The notes beneath the pieces are model-generated. The model was not told the origin of the DNA. It made no database searches and was given only the letters and a program-made list of their open reading frames with translations. DNA of 64,000 nucleotides, from NCBI GenBank assembly GCA_954871525.1, contig OX940869.1, positions 27,432,001 through 27,496,000 of the forward strand, read 5' to 3'. Below, in pieces: positions 1 to 11,597 of the stretch. A program made the position numbers and the translations under genes. This DNA is from Parietaria judaica. Taxonomy: Eukaryota > Streptophyta > Magnoliopsida > Rosales > Urticaceae. Positions within the stretch are counted from its first letter, which is position 1; each line of letters opens with the position of its first letter.

Positions 1-45
1 AAAGTATATCTATACAGATAGTTTTACGGTGTGTGGAAAGCTAAC

Positions 46-1698
46 CCTCGGGCAAGGTCAAGTGCAAGTTGGACAACGACTTTGAAAGCCAGCTTTCGTC
101 TTCGGTTCTTTATGAGATACGATTTCAGATTGCCACCTGGGCAATACTCAACAATCACACAGCAGATATTACTCGGCATGCCGATTTGACCATTATCGGT
201 TTGTATCTGTAGCTCCGCCGATCCCATTGTCGCTCCTATGAACTGTGAAAAAGTGAAGAAAAAAAGTTAAATAAAAAAAAAAAACAGTTATCATTCACGA
301 GCTGCAAAAAAGTCACTCATCGATTCTAAATATCGAAATTCTCGTGACTGTATTTTTTATCCAAAAAAAAGACCTCTTTCGGAATGTGTTACAACCCAAA
401 ATCATACTCGTAACAGTAATTGACGCAAAACCTTCACCGAGCCCAATCTCCCCATACTTGACAGAGATTAAACTGGTGATTGATCATTGACTAGCTCTTC
501 CATTAACTTGAGGTCTCTGCAATTAAAATCTAACGGGCCGCACTTATCCCGACCACATAAAACGCCTAACATAATTAAATAAACTCTAAGCATAATTAGA
601 AAATTAAGACGACATAATTAAATGACAAAACGACATAATCAAATGACGACAAACGAAATTAAATACCATAAATTACTAAATCAAATAAGATACTTAATCC
701 TAAAGGTTAGGTATTTAACAGAAAAGTTTTGACTTTTGAGATATTAACAAAGTTTAAAACTTTTTCCATTTACAGCATAAGCAAGATTATGCGTTACCTT
801 GGTAATGTTAGGGTGGTCAAGTTTATGCCAAACTGCGACTTCTTGCGTGAAAGCGGCTCGAAGTGACGATATTTCAGCGTCCGATCGATGGCCTTCTTCG
901 CCCCAATCAAGAAGCTTGACTGAGAATTACCAGTTTAAAGTTTGTGATTAGTTAAAGCCAAATGTAAGTAACGATATTTAAGCGTCCAATATCCTTAGAA
1001 TTATTAATTCCCTTGAATATAGTAATATAATATGCAATATTGCAAAATTCATGTTCAAAACTAATATGGTTAAGAGCAACCATATGAAATTAATGCCCAA
1101 TCTATTTGCCCACAAGATTAGCTTTATGCACAGTAAAAGGCAGGATTGTAAATTCAAGGAACATTTGCGGCAAAATTACCGAAAGTGGCGGGTAATTCCA
1201 CACTACCTAATTTATATATTTTCGGTACCTAAGATTGACACTTTCGACAACATTAGAGATATAAAACAAACAAACAAACAGAAAAAATAATACGCAGGCT
1301 AAGCCGCCACTTTCACCTATCTTTCGGTTATTTTCCCCGCAAAACATTCCTGAATTCAATAATAGAGGAACAAGTACAACAATGGAGTTAATGCAGCTAA
1401 CTGTCTACCAGCTTATCCCAAACCGTGACTCACGGATATTGTAATGCGTGATCCACGAGTATATATGTTTTAATGTTTATAATATCAAATGTATACCAAC
1501 TTGGTGTGTAATTGAAATCACCTCTTAAATGATGTTCTTTCACATATATAAACATACATACATACATATATATATATACACAAAACTAAATTCATTCAAT
1601 GAAATTACTCAAAAATCAACAGATAATGGAGACAGAGAAAAAAAATGGTTTGCCCAGAAACACCTGAACTGATTTCTGACAGATTAATACGCATATAC

Positions 1699-1746
<48 letters not shown>

Positions 1747-2167
1747 TGTGTAAGCTTCAAGAACACTTAACGAGTAAAAAAAAAAAAAACTGGGTTTGAG
1801 AAAAAGGGTATGTTTGATTTTGAAGTACCCAAGCTTGGAATTCGATTGCCATGGCTGAACAGAGAGAGAGATTACCAGCGACGTCGAGGCCATCGTAGAC
1901 GCCTCTGTGAACGGTGGCGAAAGTGCCACGCGCGATGACGGCCTTGATGAGGAGCTTGGAAGGGTCGATCTCCCAGTCCTGCCTCTTCGATTTGGGGGCC
2001 CTGAAGGCCTCTCGGCGCCTCTCTGGGTCGTCGTCTTCTTCGGCCTTCTTGGCCTTCTCCATTGTCAGGGCTCGAGTGAGGTGCCTCTGGAGCTGCTCGT
2101 CCAGGCTCTTCAGGTCGATCTGGTCGGCCCTCACGTACGCACCGCCACTCTCGCTCTTCTCCTTCAT
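46..2167 (-). CDS. Raf-like protein kinase (plant MAPKKK-like, MRK1/At3g22750 type), 5' part only
   Basis: A cytosolic Ser/Thr protein kinase of the plant Raf-like group. Exons on the minus strand: 1876-2167, 798-919 and 46-242, joined at GT-AG sites with phases that agree (97 codons plus 1 nt, then phase 0, then phase 2); the rest lies left of the window. Seen: the N-terminal RADQIDLKSLDEQLQRHL motif typical of this group, WEIDPSKL, the P-loop ARGTFATVHRG, the VAVKLLDWGEEGH strand with the ATP-binding lysine split over the first intron, the helix-C glutamate in AAFTQEVAVWHKLDHPN, and VEYCPGGNLKSYL followed by the start of the catalytic lobe (LALDLARG). The start at 2167 is chosen because MKEKSESGG directly precedes the family's conserved N-terminus; an in-frame extension upstream is low-complexity Tyr/Ile from an AT repeat. 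Odd: the P-loop has Ala where relatives have the second Gly. Family identity is firm; the exact orthologue is inferred. Confidence 0.9.
1696..1743. repeat. (TA)n microsatellite in kinase intron 1
   Basis: An almost pure TA dinucleotide run in the first intron of the kinase gene. A related AT-rich stretch (about 2250-2330) lies just upstream of the start codon. Confidence 0.9.
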
Positions 2168-2867
2168 CTTCGCGAGAGTGATGGGGTTTCTGCTTCGTGG
2201 ACTGGACTGATGTGTGTTTCTTCGGTTAAAACAAGGTTCAACATCACTATATATATATACATATACATATATAAAGATAAAGATAAAATATTTATATGTT
2301 ATGAAAAAAAAAATATATATATATATATTTAGATCTTGACGAGTGGAGTGGGGCATTAAAGTTTAAAGTGAAAAAATTAATGATAAAAGTATTCAAACAC
2401 AATAGTAAATCTATCTTTTCGTTAAATATATTTAATTTGTTTATTTACTAATTTAAGTATTAAAAAAATTATTTTGAACGGAACGAAAAAAATAGGATAT
2501 TGCGTAATTTTGGTTTTAAATTATTGTTGTTTCTGATTAAAATGTAGATACTTTTGGTGCAATTATATAAGAGTAGTAGAGCCAAAGAGCAGAGAAGTAC
2601 TCATAAAACCCTGGATATCCGTATTTAATATCCATGTGGCCACATGGATTTTGCCTGAACACGACGTGTGTTATCTGACCCACACACACATATATATATG
2701 TTTTTCTGGGTAATATTTTATGGGAGTCACGGTCAATGCTCTTTTTTTTATTTTTCTTTTGTTTGGCTGTGTTTTTTGGGTAATTGGTATTTGTGTCCTT
2801 TTAAGTTTCGAACATGTCTTTTCAAGAAGTATTAGCTTTAAATTTTGGGACGCAAATATACGTTCTA
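2168..2867. other. Upstream region of the kinase gene, no coding signal
   Basis: AT-rich sequence between the kinase start codon and the hAT element. It should contain the kinase promoter, but I cannot name a TATA box with confidence among the many TA repeats. The ORFs here are short and show no family features. Confidence 0.5.
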
Positions 2868-2875
2868 TTTGTATA

Positions 2876-4498
2876 CAGGGGCGGACCCAGGAAATGTCAT
2901 TGGGGGTGACGAGACCAATACAATAGATTTTATGTAATAATAAAAACCATTAAGTTAGACGTTCATTAATAATGTCTCAACACATCATTACATCAAAATA
3001 AAGAACGTCTTGATTTCATATTACGAAAATCTTCTATGATTGAATCGATACTAAACTTCTCAGCAATCTCTCTCTCAACGTTCACGACCAAATAGTCCGA
3101 CAAGAAATCATCCTCCATCTTGTTCCGAAGTGCCGTCTTGACTAGCTTCATTCTTGAAAAAGAACGCTCGGTTGAAGCAGTGGAAACCGGAAGAGTAAGA
3201 ATCAGAGTTATCACTTTGTACAACACCGGGTAGTAATCTGATCGTCTACTGCTTTTCAACCATTCACAAAGATCAGAAATCGTTTTCAAAGCTACAAACT
3301 CTGGCAATTTTCGGAGTGTATCAAATTGATGAAGCTTGGGGCCCAATGCGTCAAAATCATCTTGGCCGAAATCGTTTGGGTAGAAATTCTGAACAAATTT
3401 AATGATATCATCCTTTCTGAACGATCGTTGCAACTCTTTAGGATCTAAAGCTGAACCAAATACAAGCATATCTACGGTGCTCTCATTGAATCGACTGTCT
3501 AGCTCTCCCATTTGAGAATCTATCACATTGTAGAAAATATCTATTCTGTAATATTCCTCCACTGTTAAATCACGATGAGCCATTCCTCTTTTTATACCAT
3601 GAGGAGCACTAAAATCGGGTGCAACTATATTGATTCTTCCACAAAAAGATCTCACCTTTTCCACTAAGTCGCTAAATCCTTCATCTCTAAGCTTCTGTAA
3701 GAGTGTCAATGGCAAATGTTCCAAGAATTATCTTCAAAGATATGAATACGAATGTGCGTAATCTGACGATGATACCGAAATAGCGAGCGAAGTATTAATG
3801 CAAAAACCGAATTTTGCCGAATCAAAGCCCCTGTTTTTTATCAGCCACATCAAGAACAAAAGAATTAAAACAACTCTGCACACACTCACGCAATATTTTA
3901 TTAGAAAGAAAAAAAAATCCTTCACACAAAAAACAAGAACTGATGCATATAGAACTGATGTATAAAAAAATAATCACACGAATAAGGGAATCAAAATTAA
4001 GAAGCTGTAGAAAACCAAAATCAATAGCATATTAGCATAGAACTATATAGAACTTCGTCTTCTTACCAGATGTGAACAAAAAGATGTTGGTGTTAGTTTA
4101 ATGATCAGTGATCGAGTCAGAGCACAAATAAGAAGATCTCCGGCGATTGACGAAGCGCAAGTCAGAGGAAAGATGATGACTGCTTCCAGCGATATTAAGA
4201 GGATTTCTGGGGTGAATGTGAATCAAAGCGCAATCAGAGCACAAATCAGGGGATTTCTCGGCGAGGGAAAATGACGATGAAGGAGGATTTCCGGCGAAGA
4301 GATAAAGGGTGGAATCGAAGGAGAAACTGAAACATCGGGGAATAAGGAGCGTGGGTTTCTCTGAGGAGTGAGGGTGACAAAACGTGTGAGAGAAGCTTAC
4401 TCTCTTTTATTTTTAATTAACTTTTAATAGAAAAAAAAAATTCCCAAAAATTTGGGGGTGACATCAGCCACCCCTACCACCAAGTGGGTCCGCCCCTG
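2876..4498 (-). mobile_element. hAT DNA transposon with perfect 8-bp target duplication, internally deleted
   Basis: The two ends carry the 14-bp terminal inverted repeat CAGGGGCGGACCCA (left end at 2876, right end at 4498). The flanks are an exact 8-bp direct repeat TTTGTATA (2868-2875 and 4499-4506), the TSD length of hAT transposases. The interior keeps only the C-terminal 243 codons of the transposase, on the minus strand, so this 1.6-kb copy is probably a deletion derivative moved by a full-length relative. Its insertion puts it about 700 bp upstream of the kinase gene start. Confidence 0.95.
2993..3724 (-). pseudogene. hAT transposase C-terminal fragment (TTF/ZnF-MYM1-like type)
   Basis: A 243-aa open frame ending in the hAT C-terminal dimerisation region. 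The block ITLILTLPVSTASTERSFS followed by MKLVKTALRNKM and FLSDYLVV is the signature seen in plant zinc-finger MYM/TTF-type hAT proteins. The N-terminal zinc finger and the catalytic core with its Asp/Glu residues are missing, so it cannot act as a transposase alone. The frame itself is clean, without stops, and the terminal repeats of the host element lie 117 bp beyond its stop and 774 bp beyond its start. It could be a young deletion product. Confidence 0.85.
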
Positions 4499-4565
4499 TT
4501 TGTATATATAAACTTTGATCATTAGTGTTTTTACTCTGAATATACTTAAACCTGTAAATATAGAA

Positions 4566-4700
4566 CAGAACTCGGATCCGAGTTCTGTTTTTATAATTTC
4601 CGGAAAAATCCGGAACCAGAAATTTCTGGTTCCGGTAAAATCCAGAACCGGATTTTCTGGTTCCGGATTTTTTCCGGAAACCAGAATCCGGTTCCGAATT
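4566..4700. repeat. Palindromic subterminal repeats (GGTTCCGG hairpins)
   Basis: A perfect 22-bp palindrome (4566-4587, core CTCGGATCCGAG) is followed by alternating short inverted copies of CCGGAACC and GGTTCTGG up to about 4700. Such clustered GGAACC/GGTTCC motifs are typical subterminal transposase-binding regions of RICESLEEPER/Ac-type hAT elements. The decayed transposase at 4919 starts just beyond, so this is probably the 3' end of that element. I could not find a matching 5' end. Confidence 0.5.
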
Positions 4701-4918
4701 TGTTGTTTTTTTTTTAAATTATAAAGTATAACTATAAACCGGACTGAAAAATAAACCCTTGATCAAAACTTTGGAAAAATTGTACCCTTGAAAGCTTGAA
4801 CAAATACTGCCTGCACGTCCAAACCGGTGAAAAATACTTCGTTTATTATTTCAACATTAATAAAAGTTGCTTAACAATACAAGATAAGTAGACAACATGA
4901 TCAAAGAAGATAATAAAA

Positions 4919-7367
4919 CTAATACTCTTCGGCATTGAAGTAGTCGTAAACATCGTCGTTGTTGCGTGTTTCCTCTTGAGCGCGTTCTTCGGCTTGGAGC
5001 CAATCTTTGCTTAGCGCGATAATCTCTACCATAGGTGCCTTCATTGATTTCCTCCGGTCGTCCAAAATGCGTCCAACACTAGAGAATGCCACCTCGGACG
5101 AAACCGTAGATACCGGTATAGTTAAGATATCACGTGCCATCAAAGATAGGATTGGATATTCCCGTCGCTTGTTTCGCCACCAACTAAGAGCCGGAATAAC
5201 CCCGGATGCCGGTAAAGGATAGGGGGCGTGTTGCACCACTTGTCGAACTCGTTGTGGCGTGGACTAGCGGTCGCGGTCGGTGAGGAAGAAATACGTAGCG
5301 AAGGCGAACTCCTTCCTCCGGCACGACCAAGAGATAGTCTTGAAGACGTCACGTCGTTGCTTGATGAGCTTGCATAACGGCTAAGGTTGTGGAAAGCCCA
5401 TTGTGCCTCCGTCATGGGTTGCCCGGCCGTCGGTTGTGCTTCTTGGGACTCCTCCGCCACCGATTCTCCAAATTGGTTCCTCTCGTAGTCGGCATAAAGC
5501 TCCATCATCTTCCACATTGCGTTGGGGTAGTCCTCCGTCTTGTAAGGATTTCCCGAAATACGCTCCATCATATCTAGAATATCCTGCAATTTCCCCGGCT
5601 TGAAGCACGGATCAAGTATAAGTCCCGCACAATAAAGAAAAGGCATATTCTTAAAATAAATATTAAACTTCGACTTCATGGCGGTTAGTATTTCGGAAAA
5701 TAAAGGGTTGCTAGAATATTGACTAAAATGACATATAATATCAAAAACCGCCAATAACGCTAAGTGATATTTGTACGGTAGGCCCGATTCCAACATTAAA
5801 AAAGTAGAGTTCCACCGGACCGGCATATCGACCGAAAATGATCGTGGTTCGACGCCGTAATTAATACAAAGTTGGTGAAAATTATAAACCCTTTGATTTG
5901 AAGCTTTTAAAAATTTTAGGGCCTCTCTAATTTTATCAATACACGGTCCAATCATTTCCATGCCCGCTTTGACGATTAAATTTATAATATGGCATGCACA
6001 ACGTTGGTGAAAATAATCCGCACAAAAATTGGCTAATTCGAGACGTAAAGAATCAACGGCAACATTATTACTCGAAGCATTATCTAACGTAATAGAAATA
6101 ACCCGACTACCGAGGTTCCAATCTCCCAAAACACTTAAAATTGATTGTGCAATGTTAGCTCCCGTGTGCCTAAGATGCATAGCTTGAAAACCGATGATAC
6201 GTTTTTGTAATTTCCAATCATTATCCACAAAATGTGCAACTACGGAGATATAATCACAATTAGCACTACTTTTCCAACAATCGGACGTTAACGAAATTTG
6301 ATGCCCTAACTTATTAAATTCTTCCTTTAATGCCTCTCTTTGTGCTTTATAAAATTTTTTATATCCGCCTTAGTGCAATGTCGTGAAACTCTTCTATAAT
6401 TTGCGGGAGCTACTTTCGCCATCCATTTATTAAAACCGGAAGCCTCGACGTAACTAATAGGAAGGTCGTCACGAATAATCATTTTTGCGAGTTCCATCCT
6501 ATATTCTTCTAATGAAAGAGGACTTACCCCGAGTTGTTGACCGTGCTCGTGCCGCTCTTTGAAATGCTTAGCGTGGCTCCGGAGATACGACGTGCTATAT
6601 GTATCGGAAAAGGCCTTCATCGTTGCATTGCACGTCCGGCATTTCGCGAACCGCATCTCTTTCCCCTCCTCCGAGTCGTATTCGTAAATGGGGTCGAAGT
6701 CGGTAACCCAAATCTCCGAGGTGAGCTTCCTGCGTTTCCGTAGACGCGGTGGATTCCCGCGGCCGTCGGAAGGTGGAATCGGTGGAAGGCCTCCGGCAAG
6801 GCGGCGTGACCTCCTCGGCGCCGCCGCTTGAGAGTCGGGAACGAGCTCCTCATCGTCGGCATCGTCATCGTCGGCTTCGTCGTCGTCACGGCCGGTTCGA
6901 GAGCGACCTTCTTGTTGCGAATCCCACGTAGCGTCGTCGGAATCGTCGTCATCGTTGTTGCGACGCACCGGTTCCGGGTCCACACGAATGTGCGGCGGGA
7001 CTCTTCGTACCGGCGGGTCGAAGTCGAGTGTATCCGCATCACCTATAATAAAATTTGCATAACCGGAAAAAGGGTTATTTAAATCGACAAGATTGTCACT
7101 GGTGTTTTCCGCATTTTGTCGTGGTGCGGCTTGAGGAACACCGCCGTAATCGTAAGGCGGAAGATTTATTGTAGTGTTGTTTTGGACGTTGATGAAGGAA
7201 TCATAAATTGATTGTTGATTCGCCGGTTGACTACTCGTCGCCCCGGCAAAGCCTTGCCCTTGGTGGCCGGCAAAGCCACCCGTTGTCGGTACGTTGCTTG
7301 AAGAAGGAAGGGGCCCTTCGGGCCGAGCCAGAGCCGAACCAAAAAGATTAAAATAGGGATCCTACAT
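4919..7367 (-). pseudogene. Decayed BED-finger hAT transposase (RICESLEEPER-like)
   Basis: Three minus-strand frames make one hAT transposase. 7366-6358 holds an acidic, low-complexity N-terminus and a BED zinc finger (FAKCRTCNATM, then SYLRSHAKHFKERH). 6370-5140 holds the catalytic core (TSDCWKS, ITLDNASSNN, RCACHIINLIV, PVRWNST, LDPCFK). 5239-4919 holds the hAT C-terminal region (DILTIPVSTVSSEVAFSSVGRILDDRR). The reading frame shifts in an A-rich run near 6358-6366 and again between 5167 and 5229. The likely initiator ATG is followed at once by an in-frame TAG, after which the frame reads on with DPYFNLFGS, so even the first exon is blocked. A domesticated host gene is unlikely given three disruptions. 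Confidence 0.85.
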
Positions 7368-7542
7368 TGTTTATAGTATAGATTGAACAATGAGAGAATT
7401 TGATGGAGATTGAAAAGAATGAGAGTTGTGGAGTTGTGTGTGGAGTTGTGTGTGGAGTGAAAATAATTTATAGAGCAAGGAAAAAACTTTGCATGCGCCA
7501 TGCGCCAAGTTTCAATTTTCATAAAAAAAAAAAAAAAAAAAG

Positions 7543-8970
7543 AGTTAATTTAGCCGAAAATATCCAACATTTGGCTATTATCTGATAGGTATTCAATCTC
7601 AATAAATGTAGGTAAAAGTACCCAATGTCGTACTTTTGTTGCCGACCAACTAACGTCGTTAGACACTTGCCTACGTGGCCTTTAGGTTGTCACATGTGGC
7701 GCGCCACGTGGCATTTTAAAAAAAAAATCATTTTTTTAAAAAATTTTAATTTTTTTCAATAATTTATTTCCCGTTGGCCCACATGTTTTATTTTTTTTAC
7801 ATATATCAAATATAATCAAATAATTTTTATAAAATATGTATTTAGAAAAATAATATGTTTTAAATTTTTTTAATAATCAAATAATCCCTTAAAAATTATT
7901 AGTTTTAATATATTTTTAAAAAAAAAAATTCTTTCCCGTGGCACATATTTTAATATTTTTATATATGTCAAATCTAATCAAATAATTTTATAAAATATGT
8001 ATTTATAAAAAAATATTTTTTATTTTTCTTAGAGAAGTAATTTATAATTTTTAAATACATGATATATTATTTTTAAAACTAAATATTTATTGTATATGAT
8101 ATCATGGCCATTTTAATATTAAAACTACGGCATGATATAATTTTGAAGACAGATAACATATATATACACAATATAGATATTGCAAAAATTATTTCATATA
8201 CACACATGTATCGTATACCTTCTTTGATATTGTAAAAATAAGTAAAAAAAAATATTACAAGAATATATAATTAACATATATTGTATATTTAGATATATAT
8301 GTATATATATATATATATACATGTGTGCATTAAATAACAATTGGGTTTGTGGTTCGAATTTATATTAGTACCGAAAAACGCACATTTTGGTTTTCTTAAC
8401 TTTAAAACAAAAAATAGCGCAATTAAGGTTAAACACAAATTTATCAATCACCAAACTTTTGGTTTAAATTTACTTTGATATATGTTATACGTCTTCAAAA
8501 ATCATATCATGTCTTAATTTTAATATTAAAATGCCCATGATATCATATACAATAAAGTTTTAGTTTAAAAATTTAATATAATGTATTTAAAAATTATAAA
8601 TTACTCCTATAAGAAAAACACAAATATATTCTTTTTATAAAACATATTATTTTATAAATACATATTTTATAAAATTATTTGATTATATTCAATATATGTA
8701 AAAAAAATAAAATATGTGGGCCAACGGGAAAAAATTAAAAAAAAATTAATTTAATTTTAAAAAATATTAAAATTAAAAAATGTCACGTGGCGGCTTTTGG
8801 CACGTGGCACGCTAAATGACACAGCCTAACGGCCACGTAGGCACGTATCTAAGGGCGTTAGTTGGTCGGCAACAAAAGTGTGACGTTGGGTACTTTCCCA
8901 ATATTTATTGAGGTTGGGTTCATATCGGAGAATATGGCCAAAGTTTGAGTATTTTCACCGCAATTAACCA
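7543..8970. mobile_element. Palindromic non-autonomous Mutator-like element
   Basis: The first roughly 200 bp (TTAATTTAGCCGAAAATAT onward, including CCGACCAACTAACG and CACGTGG) recur inverted at 8770-8970, and the AT-rich inner parts also pair, giving a long fold-back of 1.43 kb. The termini resemble those of the elements at 16501 and 22128 and the left end at 31792. Flanks are A-rich (7534-7542, 8971-8979) and match at about 7 of 9 positions, so the TSD is weak evidence here. No coding frame is present. Confidence 0.75.
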
Positions 8971-8984
8971 AAAAAATATAGGTT

Positions 8985-10133
8985 CACAAATTTTGTCTGA
9001 GGCACATGAGGTTCCTCAACTTTATTATGCTATTAAAGGCCTCTAAGTTTTTTTTATTTTTCATAGTATAGGTCATGAAGATTGGGCGTGCGCGGAGAAG
9101 GAAACCCTAGACATTTTGGTCTAAGATCAATTAGCTCCAACAAAATAAGAAGATTGTTAAGACATATTTTCTCGTTTTAGCAAAATTATTATGTGATGTG
9201 TGTAAAACGTTAGGAAAGTAAAGCGAGTGCGGAAAAGTAAAGAATACCTGACTTTTTGTTAACGTGGTTCAGACTATCTGTTGCGCATAACGTACTTCTG
9301 TGGGGGCACTGACATCCAACACTTAAACTCTTGACGATCGCAAGATCCCCTTATTCCAATCAGTTAGAATGTCCTGTTTCTTCTTCACCGCACTATGAAT
9401 CGCCGATGGCCTAGGTTTTTCTCAGGATGTATCTATAAGAGCTATTGATTTAGGATGTCAATAGCTAGGACATACAATTCAAATCAACCAAGAGATTACA
9501 CGAGATGATTTCATATAGTAATACATATGGACCACAAGCATAAAGAAAACTCTCCCTTGATGTTACACCGTCAACTTTGACATCCAACACTTGAACTCTT
9601 GATGATCGCAAGATCTCCTTACTCCAATAAGTTAGAATGTCATGTTTCTTCTTCACCGCGCTATGAATCGCCGATGGCCTAAACCGAAGGTTTTTCTCCA
9701 AATGTATCTATAAGAGCTATCGATTTAGGATCTCAATAGCTGGGACATATAGGAGCTGCACAAAATCAACGCGTCTCGATGACAAAATTCAGCTCCTTGA
9801 TACAATATGATGATAGGAAATCACGAGCCATCTCTTTCCTTTGATTATTCTCGTCATTCCTTTTCGCAAAGTTAGCAAAGCATGGAGAGGTCGACTCAAT
9901 CAGACATCTATTGAGGATGCGCACCATCTAAGACAGGTGCGTCTTAAATATTTTATAATAATTATAACATCATACCATAAGAATAATGAAATCGTAAAAT
10001 CCATGACCTAACAAAGATACACTCCAATTTTAAAAGAGAAATTAAAACACTCGAGGGTTTATACATAAAAATAAATAAATTGGAGGGACTTATGTGTCGA
10101 TTAATAAAGTTCGAGGAGGTAATTTGCACCTAT
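8985..10133. mobile_element. Possible TIR element with an internal duplicated segment
   Basis: Loose inverted similarity joins the left end (TTCCTCAACTTTATTATGC near 9013) and the right end (inverted CCTCGAACTTTATTAATCG near 10110). No convincing TSD was found. The interior contains the 165-bp direct duplication listed separately. No coding capacity is seen. Confidence 0.35.
9310..9750. repeat. Direct duplication of a segment of about 165 bp
   Basis: 9310-9475 and 9579-9750 are near-identical direct copies, starting GACATCCAACACTT and containing GCAAGATC, CACCGC and GAATCGCCGATGGCCTA. They are separated by about 100 bp. The preceding sequence (AACGTGGTTCAGAC) resembles LTR-retrotransposon termini, so these may be relics of a small LTR element. 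Confidence 0.7.
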
Positions 10134-10808
10134 ATGTTCAAAATTCATTGTCATGCGTAAATTATATTTTTGTAACATCTTGTATGGTGGACAACGTTGA
10201 AAGTATTTTTATCAATTAATTGCTACACGAGTTTGATACATTAAATTATAAATTATCCTAAAGCATTAAGAGTTCAATTCTTGAAGAACTGTTATGGTCA
10301 AATGTATTTGACCATAGTTTCGTAAATTTCTGATACGCAAATAAAATTTCTTTCTTTTATTAAGACATATGTAACTTGGTACTTATGAAAGAAAAAAAGA
10401 AGAAGATATTAATATTAAAAAAAAATTATGAAGTTAGAAAGCACACCAACGAAGAAAGTTAAAAGGACGATATGTCAAGTATTTTAAGGACAATTGCGGG
10501 AAAAGGATAAAAAAAAATGATTAATTGAGATGACACTAGTCTAAAATAAAAAATAGCAGCAAAAGTATTTACAAAATCAACATATATATGTGGCAACAAA
10601 TTTTTTCATTTAATTTTTTCTATCGAATTTAAATGAGATAAGATGTTTGATAGCTGGATATCTTTGGTATTATCTGATAGCACTATGCTAAAAAATCTTA
10701 ACACCCGTAAAAAAATTTAGACGAAGAAATACGTTGTCCTATATTTATTGACTTTACATATTTTTACTACTATTTTTCACTCTTAAAACTTTTATCGTCT
10801 TAATTAAA
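10134..10808. other. Non-coding AT-rich spacer
   Basis: No reading frame, RNA gene or repeat end that I can support between the preceding repeat and the MULE at 10818. Confidence 0.6.
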
Positions 10809-11006
10809 TAATATTTAGGGTTATTACGGGCATATGTTCTTGTTCTTTTGCAAACATCCGACTTATGTTCCTATTCTTTTTTTCGCGGCATATATTCCAT
10901 AAGTCTTAAAACGTAATCAAAGTCAACCTCCGTTAATGCTTCCGTCTATGTCCGTTATTTTTTGTCACGTGTCACACCCTTAATACCGTCATATGTTCAT
11001 GTTCTT

Positions 11007-11597
11007 TGTTGGTTCCAATGGAAAAAATCTGCCAAAAACAATGAAGAACAGCAAGAAAAAAAAAAGGAACAAAAGTTGGGAGAAAGGTTTCTCTTTGATT
11101 AATCGAAATGCAAAATTACAATAATGGAGTTGCATTCTAAAGTCACTAAGAGTTGTATTTATAGAGAAACAAGAAAGCTAAACTCTAGGTAAACTTCCTA
11201 AAATAAACACAATCAATTATTTACAATTTACACGTTTCCTAATAGACTGGAAAACCAAATCAAATCAAATCAGGAAGTCAAATCGTATCTCCAAACTTGC
11301 TTCTCAAGTTTGGCACCTTCCTGGAATAGCTTTTGTTGACTTCTAGCGTTTCCCGTTTCTGCCCGGGGAATCCTGCTAGGGTCTTTTTCTGCTAGGGAGC
11401 ATTTCTGCTCCCCCCTCATCTCAGCTAGGGGCATCTCTGGTAGGAGCATTCATAGTCGGGTCCCTTCCTGCTAGGGGGCATCTCTGGTCGGACCCATCTC
11501 TGGAAGGGGAATTCCTGCTAGGGAGGTTTCTACCAAGGAGCATTTCTGCCCGCGAAATTTCTGCTAGGAGTTAAGCCAAGTCAGGCTTAAACCCACA
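11007..11597 (-). repeat. Copia 3' LTR (complete)
   Basis: 591-bp LTR, terminal TG/CA on the minus strand. It contains a TATAAATAC box (minus strand, near 11155-11165) that would start transcription into the flanking MULE. Confidence 0.9.
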
